DNA from: Tipula vernalis
Taxonomy: Eukaryota > Arthropoda > Insecta > Diptera > Tipulidae
Reading direction: 5' to 3'
DNA length: 64,000 nt
Assembly: GCA_958295665.1 (NCBI GenBank)
Contig: OY282559.1
Coordinates: forward strand, 262,142,245 to 262,206,244
Shown: piece by piece, positions 57,316 through 64,000 of the stretch
Position numbering within the stretch: the stretch's first letter is position 1
Layout: every line of letters begins with the position of its first letter
Program-made: the position numbers and the translations under genes
The notes under the pieces: generated by a model
What the model saw: only the letters and a program-made list of their open reading frames with translations
What the model was told of the DNA's origin: nothing
Databases searched by the model: none

Positions 57316-58463
57316 ATGTCCGCACTGAATGCATAACGATGTGATCTAAACCGAATTAATATAGAAAACAGTTCGTTTTGCACCACAGGTCCAGTCATTA
57401 AAATATCATTCAATGAGTAGTCTGTTGACGATTTTGCTGAGCCATCGAACACTACTCTTAATTTAGTAGAAGATGACTCAGCCTTCACTACACAGTGATG
57501 GGGCAAATAGAAGTTTGATTCTTTCACTTGGTCTACCAATTCCATGTGACCCAACTGTTGATACTCTGCCATAAATTGATTGTAGGCGGAACGAAGATCC
57601 GCGTCTCGCTCCAGTTTGCTCTCTAAGTTTAGAAATCGTTTTTTTGCTCGTGGTGCAGAGTCTCCTAACACGGAAGGAGAAATAGAAAATGGTAGCCTAA
57701 CCACAAACCTTCCCGACTCGTCTCTTGAAAATGTTTCAACGAAGTTGCAGCGATTACACATATTACCTTGAAGCACATTGTTATTAGTAGTCTCGCATTG
57801 ATCATTCTCCCAAAGTTTTTCCAATAAATCATCAAGACGTTGAGAATCAGACTCAGTAGACGTAGACACCACATTACTGCATTTAGAAAATGATGAAGCT
57901 GTGGTACCACCAATCACTACCCAGCCTAATACTGTGTTTTGTAAGATATTCAGTTCGTTTCCTAGTGTAATCTGTCCTACCGATTGTAGTTGACCATACA
58001 CTTCTGCTCCCAAAAGAAGATCAATGGTTCCTGACTTGAAGAATTGTGGATGTGGGAGTTTAATGTTGGCTGGGACTGGCCAACTGGAAATATCACATTT
58101 AATTGAAGGTTGATACTCGGAGATTTTGTGCATAATATGCGCTTGAATTTGACATGAAAATTCGTTTATGCGAGATCGAACATCCAAACTTGTACATTGA
58201 GTAGATTTGGCTGGAGTGCCTCCGATACCATTTATATTGACATATGACGTAACCAATTCAATACCTATACGTTTGGAGAATGCCTCCGTTATAAAATTTA
58301 ATTGAGAGCCTGAATCAAGAATTGCTCGAGCCGTGATTTTTAGCCCTTGACTGTCTATAATATCGACCAACGCAGTGGCTAAAAATACAAATTTAGGTTT
58401 GCTGGTAGGCGTAATGTGCCGAGAGATCTGTTCTAGCGGAAAATCAGATGATAAACACGCCAT
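57264..58463 (-). pseudogene. BEL/Pao protease and RT N-terminal part
   Basis: The 399-aa frame holds the retropepsin-type motif AILDSGSQLNFI (about residue 46), GLGWVVIGG-like NTVLGWVVIGG, and the RT start (STKLRVVFDGSAKSSTDYSLN, the first RT block of Pao). It ends at a stop at 57264, where RT motif A (SADICKMYRQILL) has just been passed, and continues in other frames. Confidence 0.87.
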
Positions 58464-58528
58464 GATAGTTTGTGAAGAAGAAATATTTAACGGTGGATGC
58501 TGATTTGAATTGTTTAATGTCTTCGAGT

Positions 58529-59668
58529 TTACGTGAAGAAGGGTGTGATGCCTTGATTTACATACCCGGCAGTTCTCTTGACTGCTGCAGCTAGGGTGTG
58601 TGATGATCTAAGGCAATTTATACATAACTGCAGCTTGCCAACATTCTGATTACGTTCGTCAGCTGACATTGCTAAAAACTGATAACACCTCAGAATCGAA
58701 AGACCAGCTTTCTTACACAACTCTTGACTTGGCTTATGTTGCCTTTGAAATTTCGTTGAGGTTGCTGGTGACGAGCCGAAGTTGGTTTTACACACCTCAA
58801 TTTTGTTGCTACGAATTTGTATGAATGAGCAAATGTCCTTGAAGGTGGAAATCGCATTGCGAGGTGCTTCGTCTCTCCATCTCACTTTCGTGTCTGGATC
58901 CAGCTTAGTGTATATTAAATGCACGAGTAGATCATCCCAATATTGAACTGGTCGCTTCAATGTATTCAAGGACCTTGTGTGTGAGTTAAATTCATCTACT
59001 AAGTTTAATAGGTTAACTGATGTTGCTTTATCCACAGGTTTAATCGAAAATAATGATTTGATATTCTCTTCTGTGATTTGAATGGGTTTATCAAACCGTT
59101 CGAAAAGTAAACGTCGCGCTTCTTCATAATTGGCTGATACAAAATCTAAATTTTCAAAAGCCTTTGACGCAATACCCTTTACTGAGTGCTTTAGATATTG
59201 TAATTTCGTTAAATCATTCAGTTTTGGGTTATTATGGACGTGATTGTCGAATGACTCAATGAAGCCTTTCCATTTGGTTATTTCATCATAGAAAGTATCA
59301 AGCAAAATCTCAGGAAGCTTTGGAATAAAGGACAGCGTGTCAGGCTGCATAAATGGAGACGTTCCTTTTTTGATTTTAAGCTCATCAAGCCTTTCTTCTA
59401 ATGCAGGCCGTAATTCGTAATAGTATCGACTGACCGTTGAACGAATGTCTGAATCTACTTGTGTTTCATCCAATGTTTCTAAGTCTAACTGATAATCCCG
59501 GAATGAAGTGTAATCCCTAATCAAATCGGACAAACGCAATTTAATTTGAGAAATGGAGGGTGAAGATAGTTTGTTTTGCACAAATTCAGTCAATTCAGTT
59601 AATGATTCGAGAAATATCTTATTTGACTGGTTTAACCGCTTTATTTGTGTCTCTTTGTCTCTGGACAT
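58529..59668 (-). pseudogene. BEL/Pao gag
   Basis: The 379-aa frame starts MSRDKETQIKRL at 59668 and contains the DUF1759-like region of Pao gag (FYDEITKWKGFIESFDNHVH ... KLQYLKHSVKG). It ends in a zinc-knuckle region (LCINCLRSSHTL) whose second half is in another frame, so gag and the protease frame are separated by a one-base change near 58570. Confidence 0.87.
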
Positions 59669-60740
59669 AATGATATTTGGAATAGTAAAATTTTACAACT
59701 GAAACTTTCACGGTTATTTAATTTGATTGGCTCACCAATATTTACGATCAAATTACACGTTTCACTTTATTACAGTAGTAATTATTGCTTTTTAAAATAC
59801 AAATATAGTAATTAATATACTATAGTATATAAATTGTGAATACACTTACGTTTGATGTTAAAAATCCTCTATTAACATAAATATAAATGGAGCGAATCTG
59901 CAATCCAATGCCAAATTAGCTTAACCGGTGGTTCCGTTATTCGAGATACACGTTCTTGATGTAAATTCTTGCACAATAACTTTGATGATTGTTCAAAGAG
60001 CCGGTTTAATAGTAACGCAGGTTTTTGATTGTTTTGTTGACATGCGGATGAAACTGCATTCAATTGTTCTCGGTGCCACGAGGTGCACGTGTGAGTTGAT
60101 GTACCGTAATTGCCTTGAATATTGTTGTTGTAGAAGCACCGAAATGTAATTATGCAGCAGTAAATCGACAATGACGATAATTATGCATGAAGATGTTTAT
60201 ACATGAAGATAATTGTACACTTAAACTGAAGATGATTGGAGATTTAAATTGAAGATACGCAGCAACTCGCCGTCATTGTGTTACGTATCCCACTTCTGAC
60301 ACCAATGTTAATGGGATTGGAGTTTTTTCTCTGCCGTTGAATAAAACTCAAACAAAACTTTTATATCTTATTAGTTTCTTTTTTTTTATCTTAAACTTTA
60401 TAAATTTTATTTGCCACAGAATTTTTAATATTTTATTTTTGTCACGCTCGATCAAGACCAGCAAACAGACTGAATCTTTTCCAAAAAAAATCTCACATAT
60501 TTGTACTGTACAAAAACAACAAGTACAATTGTGCATCGGTAATATGCACTAGTACATAAAATACATAAAAATAAAAATATAGTTGCCCAACCCTCAGTCG
60601 GACTTTCTACAACGAATTTTTTCATCTGGACAGCGATTTTGGTCGCAATTTGAGGATTGAGTTGAGAATTACCGGAAGGCAATAGTATTGGTAAATTGTG
60701 GTGGTGTCCAAAGAATAGACAAAAACAGAGAACCAACGTT

Positions 60741-62484
60741 TGAAAAATAAAATAACAATTCAGTGTTATCTCATGCGTACGAAAGGAATGTTGTACATAT
60801 TTTTATTTCCAGTAATTTTCTGTAAAATTTAAAACTAATAGAAGTTATATAATAATTATATTGAAGATCACGAGCAATTGATTGCGTATATTGTTTTGGA
60901 TTTTTGTTAACGAAGTAAAATGAATGTGTCGATTACAACAACAATAGATAGAAAAACATGAATTCCTCATGTTAGAAGATAGGGAAAAATAACTCAAGGC
61001 GAGCGGAAGCAACAAAAAGTTGAACCGATTTCACCCGCGTAGCTTATTTTTGATACTTACCATCATGAGAAAACACACTAATACAATAAAAATATTTGAC
61101 GGTACACAATAGAAAAATGCATATTATACGCCGTGTATATATACAAAATTCTCAATCCTCAATCCTCGTTTCGCGACCAAAATCGACGTACAGGAATCAC
61201 TCTAAAATAAATTACGAACGAAACGCGAAAAAAGACTATGACACAGTGATGGAAAATGCATTTTTGGAATTGTACTAAAAATTGAAATGATATTGTACTA
61301 AATTGAGTTGAATTGTACTTATTTTTTTTAATGTTGTTTTTTATATCAAAGAAGTACCCAAAAATTGTAGCTGCCGTTAAGAATTCGGCCGCTGCATGTT
61401 TTTTACTGCAACCTCAAGTCGGGCAAACATTAAATCTTGTAGCCAAAGCAGTGTAATCTAGAAATTGTGAGTGCTTTTGGAGAACTTTAGTTGGTCAGAT
61501 TCAAACTACCTTTTTTGGTATATCTAAGTCTTGATACTACCGTTAAACAGCAATAATACTCTATATTCAAATGCTCTTAAGAAAGGCAATGCTTATCCAC
61601 TGGATTCGTTTATATCAAAGCAGCTCAAAGAAAAACGAAAAATGAAGAACTACTTTAATTCCTTAGCAAATGCACTTAACAAGCTACTTGCTGAATGAAC
61701 CCCAGATTGTGTGACGGACTTGTTGAAAGAGCATTCCAATGATTTAAACCTTTTAAAAAAACGTTAACACGAGTACCCTAAATGATTGAGAACACTTCCT
61801 ATATTTTCTATCGCAAACATAATGTCACTGCGCAAGGTATTACTAGCATTATGGGCAACGCCTAAGTAAAGCTTAGTGATACTATAAAAAAAACATATCA
61901 GCACTATATTGTTCAGCCTAAGGTAGTATAGGGTTTAGTTAAAGAGATTGTTTAAAGTATGTATATTCAAACTCAAAATGTACAACGTTAGAAAAATTGT
62001 TAGAAAGAATTTCAATAACAAGCAGCTTAACAACCGTGGTATCAAAAAGCGTTAAGAAAAGAGTGTGGGAAGATTTAGTTCAATGAGAATATCGCGCAAC
62101 GCTTATTATTTTAATTTATTTTGTTGTGCAGAATAATTTATTATCATATTTTCTCTGGATTATAATTAAGCAAATACTATTAATCCAGTTGTTTAACAAC
62201 CGTCGACGTTTCAGCGGTATACTCCGCCATTTTAAAGGGTACAATTTATACAATGTATGATATTGAATATTTCCCTAAATTAACTAGGGTATATAATTTA
62301 AGCTATATATTTATAATTTGTTACCCTAATAATTTAATAAAAATTTGGAAACTTCTTGGCATTTAATAAATTTTGAGATGAATTTTAATGTTTCTTGATA
62401 TAAAAGCTTTCCAAAACTAGCCTTTTATTGAGATTTTGCTCCTTATCAAGTATTTCAGCGTTATTTAAAGATACTAGATCGGAG
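60741..62484. other. Unassigned DNA, possibly containing a decayed coding relic
   Basis: No intact gene is recognised. On the plus strand 61600-61750 reads LDSFISKQLKEKRKMKNYF then LANALNKLLAE with stops after it, which looks like old coding sequence, but I cannot name it. Short repeated words (ttaacaaccgt near 62027 and 62190) occur. Confidence 0.4.
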
Positions 62485-62767
62485 GATAGGTTTATGTATG
62501 TGAAGTTGGCCCAAAATTCATCCCAAAAAAGCGCAGGGGTAATACTAAAATACAATTTTTCTTTATGATTCAGTGTCAGCCCAAAAAAAGGTATATCGTG
62601 ATAACATTTAATGTCAGCCCAAAAAAAAAAAAAAAACTCCTCATACTTTGGTGTCAGCCCAAAAAAAGATGTATAACACGTCACACAGTTAATAATGTCA
62701 GCCCAAAAAAATTTCTATCATGATAGCAAAATTTATAACACAGACTCTCATCCCAAAAATAAAACTA

Positions 62768-63275
62768 TCAATGGAAAGGAAACATACTAGAATAACTAAG
62801 GAGAACTTTGTAAATTTCCGCAATGCAACTGAGTATTTTCTCGAGTACTGTGTTGTTGGCACCAATCTCCTCATGAGTTTTTATTAGGCCTATCAATTGT
62901 TGGTACTCTGGAATATTTTCAGAATTTTGTGATGGGGATAGCATAGTCAAATATGGCTGAAAATCCTTGTGAGTCGTATTTAATTTGATTTTCGCAATGC
63001 AACTGAGTATTTTCTCAAGTACTGTGTTATTGGCACCAATATCCTGCTGATTTTTTATTGGGTTTATCGATTATGTGTTCTCTGGAACATTTTCAGAATT
63101 TTGTGATGGGGATAGCATGGTCAAACATGTCTGGAAATCCTTGTGAGCCGTATTTAATTTGATTTTTGCAATTCTACTGAGTATTTTCTCAAGTACTGTG
63201 TTGTTGGCACCAATCTCCTGATGATTTTTTATTAGGCCTATCAATTGTGAGTACTCTGAAACATCTTCAAAATTG
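62768..63275 (-). pseudogene. Tandem 58-codon repeat protein, unknown
   Basis: Three units in one frame read SQNSENIPEYQQLIGLIK then GANNTVLEKILSCIAKIKLN, each about 174 bp (58 codons), with the third partial. The middle unit has one TAA, otherwise the frame stays open. Divergence between units is mostly third-position or conservative, which hints at past selection on protein. After the first unit the frame ends PFHW-stop near 62768. Function is unknown. Confidence 0.5.
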
Positions 63276-63502
63276 CAAAAATCAAATTAAATACTGCTCA
63301 CAAGGATTTCCAGTCATATTTGACCATGCTATCCCCATCACAAAATTCTGAAAATGTTCCAGAGTACTCACAATTGATAGGCCTAATAAAAAATCACCAG
63401 GAAATTGGTGCCAACAACACAGTACTAGAGAAAATACTCTGTTGCATTGCGAAAATTTACATAGTTCTCCTTAGTTATTCTAGTATATTTCCTTTCCCAT
63501 GA
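63276..63502 (+). pseudogene. Inverted copy of the 58-codon repeat unit
   Basis: One unit on the plus strand (SQNSENVPEYSQLIGLIK then GANNTVLEKILCCIAKI) corresponds to the minus-strand units, about 88% identical at the protein level, with the same short C-terminal tail (LLSYSSIFPFP). It has an ATG at 63320 or extends upstream through KIKLNTAHKDFQSYL. Confidence 0.5.
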
Positions 63503-63881
63503 TAGTTTTATTTTTGGGCTGAGAGTCTGTCGTGATAAATTTTGCTATCATGATAGAAATTTATTTGGGCTGACATTGTTAATTGGATTATTATTATTTT
63601 TTTTGTTTGTTAATATAAATTCAAATAGGAAGCGGCGAAATAAAATAACTTATGAATTTATGGTGCCATAATTTTTAGCATTCTGTAAAATGTATTTATC
63701 TATTTTAAAAAAAACCTATTAAAATTTATTATAGAAATCTATCGTGACATTACATGGACTATTATTTTACTCTCATGATAGTTTACTTTGTTTCATAAGA
63801 TTTGAAGTGGTGTTGCCAACGTTAACTATCATAATTTTTTGGGATAGAATTTTGGGCCAACTTCACGAAGGTGATAGGTTT

Positions 63882-64000
63882 GACGGAAGATGCTTCCAAC
63901 ACTTTAGTTTCCATGTGTTCAATCAATAGGTTTGCCACAGTCGGAATAACTGGCGAACCTATCGATCAACCAAGCGCTTGCCTAAAACATCTTTCGCCAA
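63882..64000. other. Window end, nothing recognised
   Basis: Short unassigned segment without visible features. Confidence 0.5.

Larger units (their letters stand above)
56425..60740 (-). mobile_element. BEL/Pao retrotransposon, truncated
   Basis: One LTR-like end begins TGTTAATGGG at 60306 beside the primer-binding site TGGTGTCAGAAGTGGG (60304-60289, minus strand). Gag, protease, RT and the start of RNase H follow on the minus strand. The element stops in RNase H at the junction with the unrecognised gene, so integrase and the second LTR are missing. The right edge of the LTR (about 60740) is an estimate. Several frameshifts are present. Confidence 0.8.
62485..63881. mobile_element. Inverted-repeat element with tandem coding repeats
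   Basis: Outer inverted ends gtgaagttggcccaaaatt (62500-62518) and its complement (about 63851-63867) enclose arms that match again further in (62690-62990 against 63275-63590). The motif tgtcagcccaaaaaaa recurs about every 40 bp in the left end and in inverted form in the right end. The 9-mer gataggttt lies on both sides (62485-62493 and 63873-63881) and may be a target duplication. The inside is a tandem array of a ~174-bp unit with coding character. I do not recognise the superfamily. Confidence 0.55.

Noticed and set aside
60306..60905. A second BEL/Pao LTR or exact LTR end
   Set aside because: The LTR start next to the primer-binding site is clear, but I found no matching terminal CA-type end or second copy, so the right edge remains an estimate.

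Overview
The window reads as one stretch of an AT-rich insect genome made almost entirely of transposable elements (TEs) stacked in and beside each other. I found no convincing host gene, tRNA, rRNA or CRISPR array. The element mix (Jockey, errantivirus-like gypsy with env, BEL/Pao, copia, Mag-like gypsy, PIF/Harbinger with MADF partner, hAT, CACTA/EnSpm-like, MULE/foldback, Crypton-like, Helitron), short GT-AG introns and frequent ATACATATGTA-type runs fit an arthropod, probably a fly. The species cannot be fixed from sequence alone.

Layout, left half. 1-2.1 kb is plain AT-rich DNA. 2.1-4.0 kb holds a heat-shock-element-like array directly upstream of a broken Helitron reading frame. 6480-9189 is a complete PIF/Harbinger element (transposase + MADF gene, TTA target duplication), followed by two MITE-like inverted-repeat elements (9500-10260) and a broken Crypton-type tyrosine recombinase (10.6-11.8 kb). 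13162-14891 is a MULE/foldback-like element whose ends are 15-bp arrays and which carries an 80-bp perfect palindrome. 15873-20670 is a full-length Jockey-clade LINE with both ORFs open, inserted into an older 5'-truncated minus-strand retroposon. 20.7-23.7 kb has no gene I can see.

Layout, right half. 23704-39773 is a minus-strand errantivirus-like provirus (gag-pro, pol, env, two LTRs). A second Harbinger element sits in its left LTR, and a 6-kb CACTA-like transposon with two broken genes sits in its gag. 40422-48280 is a minus-strand Mag-like gypsy element with very short LTRs, carrying a hAT element with an open 631-aa transposase and a MITE. 48.6-50.1 kb contains two long near-perfect inverted repeats, the second made from the end of a broken copia element (49.9-53.3 kb). 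54.7-56.4 kb is a broken unrecognised gene joined by a 106-bp tandem duplication to a truncated BEL/Pao element (56.4-60.7 kb). 62.5-63.9 kb is an inverted-repeat structure with a tandemly repeated 58-codon unit that I do not recognise.

The genes do not form one pathway; each set serves its own element. What links them is nesting (a relative insertion order can be read) and orientation: all four LTR retroelements between 23.7 and 60.7 kb lie on the minus strand, as in a one-strand TE trap such as a piRNA cluster. That last point is a hypothesis.
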